NCBI GenBank assembly: GCA_023974075.1
Contig: CM043797.1
Span: forward strand, 12,324,178-12,388,177
Direction: 5' to 3'
DNA: 64,000 nt
Origin: Chaenocephalus aceratus
Lineage: Eukaryota; Chordata; Actinopteri; Perciformes; Channichthyidae
Both the position numbers and the translations under genes were made by a program. The notes below the pieces were generated by a model. The model was given only the letters and a program-made list of their open reading frames with translations, ran no database searches and was not told where the DNA came from. Of the stretch, positions 46,818 through 59,251 are shown piece by piece. How positions within the stretch are numbered: position 1 is the first letter of the stretch; every line of letters starts with the position of its first letter.

Positions 46818-47866
46818 CCACACAACACAAACCGTGTCAAATCCCAGGGGCGGTCCACACATTTCACTAGCCAGGGGGCCCCACTGATAGATGGAGGGAT
46901 TTGGGTCCAATCGTTAAAGATTGGGAGTCAGTCACTGATTGGGCACCAACACACACAGAATATGTCATGTACTCTATGTCACGTGACGTGTATCAAATGA
47001 AAATGTGCACGAACGTAGCCGTTCTGCGCACATTGCTGTTGGTTGAGGATGATGAGGTAATTCTCATATCTCTGAGCTTCCTGCCGCACTTTCAGATGTG
47101 CCATACTCACTCTGGGCAGCTCACAGATATGACGTAGGTTTAATGTCCACGTTCCGTCCCGTACCCATTTAAACGTGAAGTTGTTGATGGCATTCGGCCA
47201 GTGTTTACCTCTCTGCTTAAACAAGGGGTCATTATTCCGTGTAACGATTCCAGTGTTTCCTGTCAAAAAGACAGAGACAAAACCTCCTGACGAGTGGAGA
47301 TTTGTCCAGGATTTACGATGTAAATGCAGCTGTGCATGCACGCTCGTCCGGAATCCTTATCTGATTACTCCAAAAGTTCCAGCCTCTGCAACATATTTAC
47401 TGCCATAGATGTCTCAAATGCATTTTTCAGTGTCCCTGTACACAAAGACAGTCAATTCTGGTTTGCATTTGAATATGACGGTAAACCTTACACTTTTACA
47501 CGCCTGTGTCAAGGTTATTGTGAATCACCTACTGTGTACAACCAGGCATTGTGTACAAGTTTGGCCTCTCTCCAAGTTTCTAAAGGCACTGCACTGATAC
47601 AGTATGTTGATGACCTCATGATTTGCGCACCTACAGCAGAACAGTGTGAAGCTGATACTATTGCTTTGTTAATGCATCTCGCAGCCGAAGGCCATAAGGC
47701 CAGTTTGTCTAAACTCCAATATGTACAAAGAACAGTTACATTTTTGGGTCATGTCATTTCAGGAGAGGGGAAAGCGCTTTCAGATAAGCGTATTGCATCA
47801 TTGGCTGCTCTGCCAAAACCTGTCACTAAGCGACATATGATGTCATTCTTGCGTATGTGTTCATAA
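46818..47866 (+). pseudogene. pol: pol: reverse transcriptase of provirus 2
   Basis: Conserved RT blocks appear in order: VPYPFKREVVDG and LLKQGVI near 47155-47230, FTAIDVSNAFF (first catalytic Asp) near 47395, LCQGYCESPTVYNQAL (LPQG box with P changed to C) near 47500, and QYVDDLM (catalytic YVDD) near 47603-47615. The fingers region before 47324 has a TGA and shifts. The last 180-codon frame 47324-47866 is open and covers palm and thumb. It ends abruptly at TKRHMMSFL, where the sequence switches to unrelated DNA. Confidence 0.9.
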
Positions 47867-49425
47867 CACACAGCTGTTGTTATGCTTGCTGTGATGTTAC
47901 ATTAGTCCGTTCTCTGCTTGTAATTATGCCGTTACAAGCTTCAAAGTTGTATTTATCACCTGAATTTGCCGAAACAAGTTTAATATTCTGAAAGCCAATA
48001 CTTTGTTTATTCGAAAACAGATGAAAACAAACTGTCTTTTATATAACATGGAAGTTATACAAGTAAAACTACACGTTGCTTTAATCCCATGTAATTGTAG
48101 AATGAACACAGTCTTCCTTTGAAGATGTATAAGTCAGGTGTCTTGAGTAGTCAAAATTACCTACAAATCATTGTACACATTAGTACATATTATTTTCCAC
48201 TTGTTACCATTGTGAGTCTATTTGTATGCAGCTCTGGGTGATTTTGTAGCTACAATTCAGACTAATACACTACCAGAAGTGGAATAAGTACTCCGATATT
48301 GTACTTGAGTAAAGGAATAAGTACTCAGATCTTGTAGTGAAATTATAAGTACTCAGATCTTGTACTTGAGTAAAAGTAGAAGTACCAGAGTGTTACAGTA
48401 AAAGTCCTGCATTCAAAAGGTTCCTCAAGTAAAAGTAGAAAAGTATTATCAGAATATAGTGAAAGGAAAGACAGTAAAAGTAGTCGTTGTGCAGATTGGT
48501 CCATTTCAGAATAATATATATGATATATTTTATAATGATTGATCATGAAAGTGTTCTCAAAGCTGGTGAAGGTGCAGCTAGTTTGAATGACTTTGTATTC
48601 TGGAGGGTAGCTTGTGGATTTACTCCAGGTGGAACTAAAGTCTGATTTAACACTTGATTATATTTCACATCATTCATCCACATCTGTGAAGTAACTAAAG
48701 GTATTACATACATGTAGTGAAGGAAAGGTACACCATTTACCTCTGACTTATGTTCACTGCCAACCTAAAAGGACCTCAAAAAAAATAGTAATCAATAATG
48801 TATTGAAAAGTTATTTGCTGATTGGTTTTTATATCGGCTCAGATAGGTTATATGGGAGGCCCAGTCTACGTACACTCTAAAAACAAATGCCTTGGCTTAA
48901 CAAAGAAAATCAAGGCAATAGGTTGCATCGATGGTTATTGAGTTAAGACAACTTCTATTGAAATGTTGTTAAAGCAACAAAGTTATTTGAGAAAGGGGAG
49001 AAGGCTTTTCCTCTACAATCAGAGGTGTTTTCAATTACCACTTACTTAATAATTGGTAGCATAAACACAAGTTTTTAAGTTGATTACTCCGAAAGTTCCA
49101 ACTTGTTTTACCGTATAATTTAAATGTAATCTTAAATTGTATGTACTTAATTACCACATGTTGAACATGAACACATGTTTTTAAGTTGACAACCATTTAT
49201 AAATTAAGTTGCTCCAAATAATATTGTATTCAATAGGGTTTTTCTCTTAGCTTTTTCATGTTTTTGCCTTTAAAGAAAGAAATTAATTGATTCCACAACC
49301 AAAATATTAGGCAATTCACTTTTTATTTTTGAACTGCAGGTGTTTATTTCAACACATGATGTTTCAAAAGGAGAGACTTCATTTAGTTTGAACATTGCCT
49401 GAAGACGGTTGACGTACTTTCCATT
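47867..49425. other. Foreign 1.56-kb segment replacing the RT-RNase H connection
   Basis: Provirus 1 shows that about 170 codons of connection/RNase H normally lie here. Instead there is non-retroviral DNA. It includes a truncated hAT MITE beginning CAGAAGTGGAATAAGTACTC at about 48277 and, from about 48875, an AACTTAAAA-type repeat starting ACTCTAAAAACAAATGCC. No TSD marks the edges, so this is a deletion filled by insertion rather than one clean transposition. Confidence 0.7.
48277..48765 (+). mobile_element. Truncated hAT MITE (TACTTGAGTAAAAG family)
   Basis: The left end CAGAAGTGGAATAAGTACTC and repeats TTGTACTTGAGTAAAAGTAG match the family at 8375 and 17897. The right terminus is missing. 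Confidence 0.65.
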
Positions 49426-50050
49426 GTGTGCACACCTAGACCGGACTTAAAAGACGTTCCTCTGACCAACGCTGACCTCATTTTGTATGTTGATGGGTCT
49501 GCCTCTCGCGACCAAGGGGGCACTAATCGGGTGGGTTTTTTCTGTTGTTTCAGATTCTGCTGTACTCCGTTCTGGACCACTTCCATGTCACCTCTCAGCA
49601 CAAGCAGCAGAGCTCATCGCACTAACTGAAGCCTGCACGTTTGCAGAAGGCAAAACCGTGACTATTTACACTGACTCACGTTATGCTTTCGGGGGTAGTA
49701 CACGATTTTGGGGCTATTTGGAAGTGTAGACAATTTCTGAAATCTGATGGCAAACCAGTACTTAACCATGTACTGGTTGCAGGCTTACTAGACGCCATTC
49801 TGCTCCCATCTGAGGTTGAAGTCTGTAAATGTGCCGCACACGCAAGCAGTACAGACCCAGTTTCCCTAGGAAATGCGTCTGCTGACTCAGCCGCAAAGGC
49901 AGCTGCTCTGATTCCTCTCGCACCTCACGCACACTCATTTGTTAAAATCCCTGTCTCCTCCTTCACTGACAAAATGTCATCACTGACTTCCATGCAGCAG
50001 CTAGCTACACCAGTTGAGAAGGCTCAATGGAAGGCTGCTGGGGCTGTCTT
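49426..50050 (+). pseudogene. pol: pol: RNase H of provirus 2
   Basis: Motifs in order: LYVDGSAS (first catalytic Asp), AAELIALTEA (Glu), YTDSRYAFG (Asp) and NASADSAA (last Asp). Two single-base insertions shift the frame: an extra T in the run near 49530 and an extra G near 49692. About 60 bp present in provirus 1 are missing near 50050. Its job would be degrading the RNA strand during reverse transcription. Confidence 0.88.
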
Positions 50051-51093
50051 CCAAGACATTTTTTCCCTCATTTCGCTAAGTTGACACATGGGTTGGATCA
50101 TGTGTCAAAAGGAGGGATGTTAGAGTCTATCAATCAGGAGTGGTTCACAAGGGGGTTCACAGTAACAGCTCAAAAGCACTGTGAAGCATGCCTAATTTGC
50201 ATTATGCAAAATTCTGGTAGACCAGTAAAGGTTACAGGACCCGGAGCACATCCACCTCCCACCAGGCCATTTGAGCACCTAATGCTGGATTTCATTGAGC
50301 TTAGCCCATCAGAGGGTAAGAAGCACTGTCTGGTGGTGGTCGACATGTGGTCCAAATGGGTTGAAGCTTTCCCAGTAAAAGCACAGACAGCAAATGCTGT
50401 GGCAAAGGCACTACTGAGGGAAATCATTCCTAGATGGGGACTACCAGACAACATTTCTAGTGGCAACGGTTCACATTTTGCTAATGAGGCCATTACGCAG
50501 ATAGGAGAATACATGGGCATGGACATCAGAAAGCATTGTGCTTATCATCCACAGAGTGGGGGTGGGGTGGAAAGAGAGAATGGCACAATAAAAAACAAAC
50601 TAGCAAAATGCTGTGCAGACACAGGTCTGTCATGGACACAAGCTCTGCCCATTGTGCTGATGTACATGCGGATGCGGAAAAGAACACGGAGTCAACTCAG
50701 CCCATTTGAAATCCTTTTTGGGGCTCCTCCACAGATTGGACTCAAGGCTCCAGGATGTCCTCTTCCCTCCACAACTTTGTGTGAGGATGCTATGTTGTCA
50801 TATTGTGTTAACCTATCATCCACTTTAGCAGACATCCGACGTCAGGTAGCCGCAGCCTTGCCTACCCCTGCCACTGGTCCGCTTCACCGCCTTCAACCCG
50901 GCGATTTCGTGCTGATCAAGGATTTCCGGAGAAAGAGCTGGAAATCCAATCGTTAGCAAGGTCCCTACCAGGTGCTTCTCGTCACCCAGACAGCGGTCAA
51001 GGTCGCCGAGAGAGCTACGTGGGTCCACGCCAGCCACTGCAAGGTCGTAGTCACAGGAAAGGAGAAACGGTAGAAGCAGACGACAACAAGTGA
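50027..51093 (+). pseudogene. pol: pol: integrase of provirus 2, catalytic Asp lost
   Basis: The open frame 50027-50956 (309 codons) covers the zinc-binding region (HFAKLTHG, CEACLIC at 52-58) and the catalytic core. D88 (LMLDF) and E182 (VEREN) are present, but the second catalytic Asp is Gly146 (SSGNG, codon GGC at 50462). Provirus 1 has SSDNG at the same place. A stop at 50957 (TAG after KSNR) truncates the C-terminal domain; provirus 1 reads TGG there. Integrase would insert viral DNA and leave the 4-bp TSDs seen. This copy should be catalytically dead. Confidence 0.92.
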
Positions 51094-51252
51094 CGTGTCC
51101 AAGTCACCAACAGACGACAACAAGTGACGTGTCCAAGTCACCAACAGAGACGACAACAAGTGACGTGTCCAAGTCACCAACAGAGACGACAACAAGTGAC
51201 GTGTCCAAGTCACCAACAGAGATGACAACAAGTGACGTGTCCTAGTCACCAC
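51079..51252 (+). repeat. Minisatellite between pol and env, 5 units
   Basis: Five units of 33-36 bp containing ACAAGTGACGTGTCCAAGTC. The first unit carries the pol stop codon. Copy number and unit length differ from provirus 1. Confidence 0.92.
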
Positions 51253-51427
51253 CAGCACCACACTTGCACTACATACACCAAAACACACTACACACAAGGT
51301 GTCACGAGCGAGTGCCAGCTGAGCGGTTCCATATGCTCTCTGGTTCCTCGTTTGTGTTATCGGTGTGCGGAGTCTGACTGTCCGTGTCACGAAATCGACC
51401 GAGAGAATACACACACACACACACACC

Positions 51428-53935
51428 ATGGAACATTTCCCCCTCGTGATGAGGGCTCGCCTGGAGAGACGACAACGCAACCGTGAGCAATGTGAATACT
51501 ACTGGAGAGCCTGGACAATCATAGAATGGTTCCTCTGCATACTTGCCATGATAGTTGTGTTAGGACTAGTCCTATATTTTATGTATCCATGGTCAGCATA
51601 CAGCATGTCAGCCAAAATCGAGGTATCTAAGAGGGGCTGGGGAAAGCAGGGCGAACCACATGGGTCGAGGGGCTGGTCAAGACAGGGATTGGTAACATTA
51701 CTCTAAGGCAGGGGTGTCAAACTCAAGGCCCGGGGGCCAAATCCGGCCCGCGACCTCATTTTATGTGGCCCGCAAGAGCTTGCAAAGAATACAATATACA
51801 ATACAAGAGGTGTAATTGTTGAATATTTGCTTTCAATTATTTGCCCTAGACTTCTGCTTTCAGACGTAGTAATTTAGGAAGATATTACCAGAACTGATAA
51901 TAATCCAATGCAGGGACAACAATGTAATATAATACATTATTTAATATATATTATATATTTACATATGTATATTTATATATAATTAAAATTACAACCGGCC
52001 CTTTGAGTCCAACCATAATGCTGATGTGGCCCGGAATGAAATTGAGTTTGACACCCCTGCTCTAAGGGATGGGGAAGATAGCACAGTGCAGTTAGACCCG
52101 TGCGACTACATGCATTGCCCCGACCCTAAGAAACTGGGGGGGGCAGACGCCTACATTTGCTATGTCGAGAGTGACAGTCACACCGCCACTCACTGCTCGG
52201 GGGACTGGGCTTTTGGTTTATGGACCACCGCGCACACCGATTGGGGTTATACCTTATGGGACGACAAAACAAACATCAAAGGGAGATTGTCTATCTCCAA
52301 GGTCAATTCATCGAGCCCCGTTATCCTGTTGCAACTACAGGCTGCCCAGATATCAGACAAGGGTTATTTTGTTGTCTGTATGTATGTATCCGGCGCCGAC
52401 CCGTGTGGCACATTTTACATAGACATCGCGCCCAAAACTCAGATCCCCGAAAAGCGCAAGCAACCTTTGACGCAACTGTTGACATCCATAGGTACATCTA
52501 CATTTAATCTATACATAGGCGATAACGACCATAGCAACATTGATGTGGGTCAGACCAGTAGTGGGATCACCGGTAACGTCTGGTGGCACACTCTGAGATC
52601 ATTCTTGCAGGCCGCAGGACAAAATGGGTCATGTTATGCATGCACCCTTTCCCCCAGGACTCATCAATGTCCGTGCCAGTTCGTCCGCGCTCTCTGACCC
52701 AGGTTGAACACCTCTGCGTGTTTATGGCTCTGACAAGGCCTATCAAGGGTGAAGACAGCGTAACCGAGTGACGTTATGCTAGGCAGCTTCCCCCACCATG
52801 CAGTAATCGGTCTAACTCCTCTTTGCGTGCATCCACGTTTGATACCACATACGCAAAGTACCAACCCGTCAGCCATGTGCACCCTAGTCATTTGAGAGGG
52901 ATGAAACACAGCCTCTGCATCCAGAGAGTGTACCAAAAAACGTCTCTTACACCGCCTTATTTTTCCCTAGGAACTACTACTGGTTGTACTCGTATCCTAC
53001 GGAACACATGCAGTTACGGTGCTTACAAAATCTCGTATTGTCACATATCCGGTGCCCCTGAAAGAATCCTTTCTAACGTAGCATTTCCAGATGTTAAACA
53101 TATGTCCCTCCAACTGGCCTGGCCCAGTGATGCTGGGTTTAGCGCGCCACAAGATTACGTTTGGTTGTGCGGCGACAAGCTCTATCAAGTTCTGGCTCCC
53201 CTCTGGATAGGTACATGCACTCTAGTGGATTTGAATCCAGCAGTCACTGTACTCACGTCCTTAATGTACACGACACATCATTACCCAGAGTTCCAACACC
53301 CCGACCACCACAAGGTAAAAAGAGATCTGACGTCCGCTGGAGCTAAATTCATGGGTGGCCTGTTCCCATGGTGGGGTACAGTAAACAATGCCCATAAAAT
53401 AGATACCTTACACGTCCGGCTAGAGAACCTCACTTACGAGACGACGCAAGGCTTCCAGGCATTGCCCCCATTCATAATAGCCTCTAGGAACATGCTCATG
53501 CAGCACCAATTTGCTCTTGACCTTTTGTTCGCCTCAAAGGGTGGCCTGTGTCATGTGATCGGTGACTCCTGTTGCACTTACATTCCCGACGCCACCAAGA
53601 ACATCACTGACACCGTGCTGCATCTCAACGACCTGTTAGCCGACATGAAAGCGGATGACATATCCAACGCAGGTGGCTGGGACTGATGGTCCTGGCTTAC
53701 ATCAGGCGGGTGGGAAGCATGGCTGTCTAGGATAGTTACACCCCTGGCGATCATTTTTGGCCTATTAATCAGTTGTACCTGTTTGATTATCCCAATACTG
53801 AAGAAATGCGTTTCCAGCATGGTATCCTCAGCTTTCGTTCAGTATACTGCTATTCCATTACACGACAATCCTTTGCGCCACAGTGAGATGGACCAGCTAG
53901 AATCAGAAGAGTCTGATTCCGACACTACAATATAA
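51428..53935 (+). pseudogene. env: env of provirus 2, gamma-type, broken
   Basis: The leader from ATG 51428 has an Arg-rich start and one hydrophobic helix. SU runs from about 52068 to 53324 with a CXXC motif (CYAC near 52632). Then comes a basic cleavage-type site KVKR (near 53312-53323) and a TM ectodomain with CX6CC (C243, C250, C251 of the frame starting 52823). A membrane anchor and short tail end at TAA 53933. The CXXC/CX6CC pair is known from gamma-type Envs with disulfide-linked subunits. Breaks: a leader/SU frame offset, a hAT MITE at 51709, a one-base loss near 52650, TGA at 52769 (provirus 1 has TGG) and TGA at 53684 before the anchor. Confidence 0.9.
51709..52059. mobile_element. 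hAT MITE nested in provirus 2 env
   Basis: CAGGGGTGTCAAACTC ... GAGTTTGACACCCCTG, perfect 16-bp TIRs, with a perfect 8-bp TSD CTCTAAGG (51701-51708, 52060-52067). Provirus 1 has one uninterrupted copy of that octamer at the same place. 351 bp, non-coding, AT-rich core. Confidence 0.97.
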
Positions 53936-54113
53936 TCATGTGTACCCTCCTCTCTTATGCTTACATTATATTGGAGTCTGTCCTCCACAAAAACAGCCAG
54001 TTTTCTATGATATATTTGTTATGTGTTTACTTAAACCAGCGATGGAGTGTATTCATTGATGTGTTATATCAGTCTATCCTGTCATTTGTTTTTTTTATTG
54101 ATCAAGTATGATC

Positions 54114-54125
54114 AAAAGGGGAGAA
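54114..54125 (+). promoter_or_regulatory. Polypurine tract of provirus 2
   Basis: AAAAGGGGAGAA lies directly before the 3' LTR TG, the usual position for the plus-strand primer. Confidence 0.85.
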
Positions 54126-54615
54126 TGTAGTGACATTTTTTATTATATCCTTATATACTTAAACCAAATGCTTCTCATTTCCTGAGATGTGCTTTCTTTC
54201 TTCCTTTCCATCTCTCCTTTGGGTTTATTCCCAGGCGCTTCAAGGCCACAGAGCTGCTTTGGCTACTGGGTTGAGACTCACACACAGTCACACAAGAACT
54301 TCCCTACTCTGAGAACCGTTATGCTATCTACAGCTCAAGGCCAGAAGGTGTCTAATAACAATGTGGCCGTGTGAAGACAGATTTATAACGTTCCCACTCT
54401 TTTTCTATATAAGCTCTGCTATCACATTGTACTGCGCACACTCTCGCAGACTATTCTATGCTCTGTGAGACTTGTGTCTATTTTTATTGTATCCTATGTA
54501 TTTGAAGCTTCAAATAAATAACCACAAAGACAGCTCTGTTCGATTCACCATTTATTTGTTTTGATCACTTTGACTTGTACTCTCCAGCCGTGTTGGGTCC
54601 TAGATTTCCATAACA
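54126..54615 (+). repeat. 3' LTR of provirus 2
   Basis: 490 bp. Against the 5' LTR I count two substitutions (near 54212 and 54246), a 3-bp indel and a compensating one-base shift near the start. Confidence 0.96.
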
Positions 54616-54672
54616 GTTTGCGTTAATCCTATGCGTTTAGCCGTTTTTCGTCCTCGTGTGGCCGCAGCCTAA

Positions 54673-54924
54673 AAGTATCAAACCAACTTGGTTGAAATGA
54701 TCTCTTTTGCTGGCCAAACATGCCGGATGGAAAGCAGTGATGTCTCACTTGCCTTGGCCCTGTATCTGCAGTCCCTTAATCAGTTCCCCAAGAACCCATT
54801 GACTCTTGTCTGTTATGATGTTCCTGTTCATTGTTGTTCTTATCTGTTGTATCTCCTTCTTGTGTGTCCCTTTCTTCTGTTCTCCTTTCTTCATCCTCTA
54901 CTCTGTTTGGCTCATCTGTGATGA
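54673..54924 (-). pseudogene. hAT transposase exon 2, 5' part
   Basis: The minus strand has an acceptor CCTACACAG at 54925. The exon then encodes an acidic, Glu/Asn-rich linker and SFQPSWFDTF, the start of the TTF-type finger that continues at 41195 beyond the MITE. A stop follows SMGSWGTD near 54780. Confidence 0.7.
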
Positions 54925-56013
54925 CTGTGTAGGTAAAGACAAACAAGTATTTTAAGTCAATCAGTTTCCAGCTCTGTCAATAAATGAATTTCAAGATACA
55001 CAAATGTGTCTTCATTAAAATGAGTGTCACCACACTGTCACAAAATGTAATACTAACCAATTGAAAATAGTTACATTTACATTGGAAACCTCTTGTAGAT
55101 ATCACTGTTAAGAGTAGTTATCTGCCAATAGGACAGAATCATTCCTATACAAATGCAGTTTGAGTAATTCACTTAATATATTCACTTAACACTTTAATAT
55201 AGTCATTTTCACTTAATACTCTAATATAGTCATCTTTCTGCATTCAAAACTAAGGAAAGCTGTACAATTTGACATGATAATGAGGAAAAAAAGGCCTCCG
55301 ACAATGCAGATCATTTTTTTATCATATCAATTTTAAGATGCGGGTCAAGGCTTAATATTTGGGAGCATAGTGTCCATAGTGTATTTGTATAAAAAGCTTG
55401 TTAGCTGGCTGTCCATCTCATAATGTTCACATAGAAACTAGCTGTCAATAGGAATATCAATCAGAAGAATTACATTTTCATGCAAAATCTGTCACAAAAA
55501 GAGCTTTCACATTTAAATTCAGGTGTTGTTATGGCAACGTCAGTGGCCAGACAGCCACATTTATTGCTGCAAATATGTTCAAACATGCTGTTGACACGTA
55601 AAGCAGTGGCAACTATGCCACCATTTCAGCTGACTTTTTATCAGAAATACTGTCACATAACATCCATATATTTCAGTGCTAGGTTGATGCTTAGCTAAGC
55701 TAACTATGAAACACTTGACAGGACTCAGGAATCAGGATCAACTGTGTACTACTAAGGTAGCTTCTAGCTTCATGTCGAACACTGACAGTAAGTCAACATT
55801 TACCAGAGAGCTTTCTTTGAAATCACCAAGTAACGCTAAAAAACACAACATTTAGATTGTATGACAAAGTGTTTATTTAATATATCTGGCTAGCTATAGT
55901 TACTTGCTAACGGTTTAGCTTATCCGCGCGATTCAAAGTAACGTCAACGTAGCTGTAATTTATGCTTTGCTTACATGTTCGCATAACTTGTAAGTTTACT
56001 GACAGGTACATAC
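54925..56013 (-). other. hAT transposase intron 1 and flanks
   Basis: AT-rich sequence between exon 1 and exon 2 of the hAT transposase. No other feature recognised. Confidence 0.5.
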
Positions 56014-56110
56014 CTTGTTCACCTGGCTCAGGTGGTTGCTCTGGGGTTGTTGTGTGAGCCACCACTTGAGAATTGCCATCTTTTTTATTAAAGAAATGTC
56101 TAATGTCCAT
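56014..56110 (-). pseudogene. hAT transposase exon 1
   Basis: An ATG at 56110 begins MDIRHFFNKKDG, the N-terminal signature of ZMYM1-like/DUF4371 hAT transposases as I recall it. Pro/Glu-rich codons (TTPEQPPEPGEQ) follow, then a GTATGT donor at 56013. The exon itself is intact, but the remaining gene is broken. Confidence 0.75.
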
Positions 56111-56332
56111 CTTCAGAATCTCCGCGTCCGGGGCTGACAGTTTAATGTTTAAACATTGTCACAGAGGGGAGAGGTACGTACCTGTCAGCCAATAAAACAC
56201 GTTTATTTCCATGCAACTCTCTGATTGGCCTGGTGGCGTCGTCTTGCCTCTGTGTTATATTATTGAGGGAGAATTTGTTCGGGGCTAAAGAAAAAACACC
56301 CCAGGCGACGCCCTCTGGATGCCAGTATATAA

Positions 56333-56436
56333 TATGAAACATTGTGAACTATGACATCAATTCAGAATTTTAAGTATTTAACAAATAGTTTTAATTAAAT
56401 GTTAATCTTTAAAAATCTGTGAGTCCAAGTGTAATA
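56333..56436. other. Flank between the hAT and the split MITE
   Basis: Short AT-rich spacer, nothing recognised. Confidence 0.4.
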
Positions 56437-56847
56437 GGCGCATTCACACCGCAGTACTATTCCCACAAAGGTTCATGAGAACTCTTTTGACGCGTTCACA
56501 CCAAAAAAGAGCCGGTACTAAAATTAGTTCATGAGAACCTTTTTACCCCCACGAGAGAAAAGAGCTATATTTCTGATTGGCTGGGCGGATTGCAAACCAC
56601 GCCCCCACGTAAAACTCCCAAAAAGTTTTTTGAAGCCCCCATTTTATTATCCTCGCATTAGCATTATTAGCATTAGCCCAGCACAGAAACGCAGAGAGAC
56701 TAACTTATGGCAACACAAAAGAAAACATGGGAGCGGTGGAGATGAGGAGGTGTCGGCGTTCTGGCGATTTACTCGGAAGGCGTCAGTCCCAGCAGCTTCT
56801 ACTGAAGCCAGTCCCCAACTCCGGGGACTTCCGGCCGGGGACTTTGG

Positions 56848-57780
56848 GGTCATTCCAGAATTGGAGGACATTTCATGTCCCCCATATAAAAAATCTAATA
56901 ATCCATGCCCAAAATGCTAAAACATGCACTTGTTGTGTTAAACATACTTGTATTGAGACAAAATGTATATAAAGTTGTAGAAAAAGTGGTTTCAAAATAT
57001 TATTTAAATGATCAAATAGCTCTCGAACACCCCCTAAAATGGCATTTTTCTCTTGTCCCCCGCTTCTTGGTGACCAACTTGCATGTCAAATATAACATTT
57101 AAAATAGGGATTTTATTTACTTTTTCTGGTATTATTCTATTGATATATGTCTCTTGTAATGGTAAAATCAATTTGTTAAATCATAAACATATTTTAGATA
57201 ACAGTAATTTTGCACAGAAGGTGTGTCCCTCAACATGCGTTCAACCCTGTTACCCAAACCTTTTTAGATTGGCACAGAAAGTGAAAAAACTGTAAGTCAG
57301 ATGACACAGTGGAAAGGACATCAGCAAGCCATGTGCTAGTGCCATGGGTAGACCAAAACTAAGTCCTCTCTTTTATTTTTCATATTTTTACAATCTTTTC
57401 AGTCTTAAAAGAGTGTGGCACTCTGACCCACTCAACCCTGTTACTGATATTATCAGAATAAAGCATATTCATTTAAAAGTTATCTTTCTTGCATTAGATA
57501 TCCAAGTGTGTCCTTGCCTTGAAAGTAGCATTACATGCTACATCTAGCAATAATTCCTGAGGTTAAAGCTCAAATTAGCATTGATTTTCAACCCTGTTAC
57601 TATAATTAGAGTAACAGGGGTAATTCTTCATTGGAAAATATTAATTTGATGCCTAGCTGGGCAAATCACTTTTTTTGATGGTTTATTATCTGTTTTTCTT
57701 AAATACATAAAAACAAATTATAAAATAAAAGGTTGATTTTTCAAAAATGTTGGTGTCTAAATTGTCCTCCTGGAATGACC
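56848..57780. mobile_element. Inserted element with GGTCATTCCAG ends
   Basis: It begins GGTCATTCCAGAATTGGAGG and ends TGTCCTCCTGGAATGACC, an inverted pair. It contains three TCAACCCTGTTAC motifs. 933 bp, non-coding. No clear TSD. The left border abuts the interrupted MITE and the right border abuts the next element. Confidence 0.65.
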
Positions 57781-58499
57781 ATAGATATGAATAATAGATA
57801 TAAACACTAGATGACTCACCCGTGCTGCTGGCCAATGGAGACCGACGTTGCCACTTGGCCGCCAATCTTGCTACAGGCAGTGCTCTCATTCATAACATTA
57901 TGGTTTACTATTTAAATAACCATAGCTTGCTCAATTTTCAACCAATTTTCAAACGGTTTGGTTTTTTATAAACATCAAAGATGTAGTTATGATACTGCAT
58001 ACTTATAATCATGGACTTTCATATGAAAATAACATTAATCAGATAAAGCAATAGCTATACACACACACACACAAGGTATTTATATTAAATATTTGCCGGT
58101 GTATATATTTCCATTTATTTTATTATATTGTTAATATTTAAAATAAATTATAAAATTATAAAATTAAAATACATTTATATTTTATATATAAAAATCGGTC
58201 TCATGTTACCACTGTAAGCCAAGAGTTGTTAATTTAGCAATGCCTTAGCTTGAAGAACAGGGACACAACTAATGACAATAGCATATGTTGGTATATTATT
58301 TAGATATTCACACCTTTATCAGAAGAACCAAACCAACATAAAATGTGCTCACAGACAGGCCAGTTCTGTCTAATTTATCACAATTATTTTTGACATGAGA
58401 TCTTCATATCATCCTAGTTTTGTATTTAGTTTCTAGATTTGTAAACAAATCCAGAACCTTTGAAATATGTTATTGAAAAAAGACCAAGAATAATATAAA

Positions 58500-58682
58500 C
58501 TGTACCATGTGTCCTTTTGTGTCCTTCTGTAGTCCATTTGTGGTTTGTCTTGTCTCACCCCGGCTGATATATCACAACATCCACTGTTTAAATTGTTCCC
58601 TATATTGCCCCTATGCCCCTGTAAGGTGTCCTTGGGTGTTATGAAAGGCGGCCCCCCAACATAAATGTATTATTATTATTAA
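58500..58682 (+). mobile_element. LINE 3' tail candidate
   Basis: CCTGTAAGGTGTCCTTGGGT, then ATGAAAGGCG and a terminal (ATT)n, resembles the 3' end of dispersed fish LINEs. No coding part. Confidence 0.45.
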
Positions 58683-59251
58683 GAAGAACAACTTGGTGTG
58701 GTGTGGAGGGGATGTAGGAAGCAGGAGCAGGTGGGGAGAGATGGGGCTTCAAGGTTTAAGGTTATTTGTTTTAAATGTGTCTTGGAGATAAGGACCAGCT
58801 GCACACAATAAAATACAGTATAACACAAAACCAATAAGACACACGGTGACACATGGTACACCAACAATCAATCATCGTCCAGCCTCAGCTTTGGTATTCT
58901 TTCACAACCATGTTATGGGTTTATTAGACTGAGCAAACATAAACATATGTGGTGATCCCACGGGTTCTTGTTTGCAGACAGCGGCGATTGGAGCATCCGT
59001 AGGCTGCACAAAAGTCCGGCATAGTCAGGTACTTCTGTAAACACAAAGCCAGCAAATTCCTGTATCATAATGCAAGATGTTTTTAACAAGCCAAACCACT
59101 TGGAAGAAATCATGTGTAACTTAAGTTATGTTGAAAAGAAAGAGCAGTTCTGCCTCTCCCACTGGTGTAAAGTTGCTGGGTGAACTTTATAATACTAGGT
59201 CTCACTCATAGCCTCTTGTTATTAGCCAGCTAATAAATACAACCACATACA
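58683..59251. other. No feature seen
   Basis: Non-coding sequence inside the composite insertion. No recognised termini. Confidence 0.3.
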
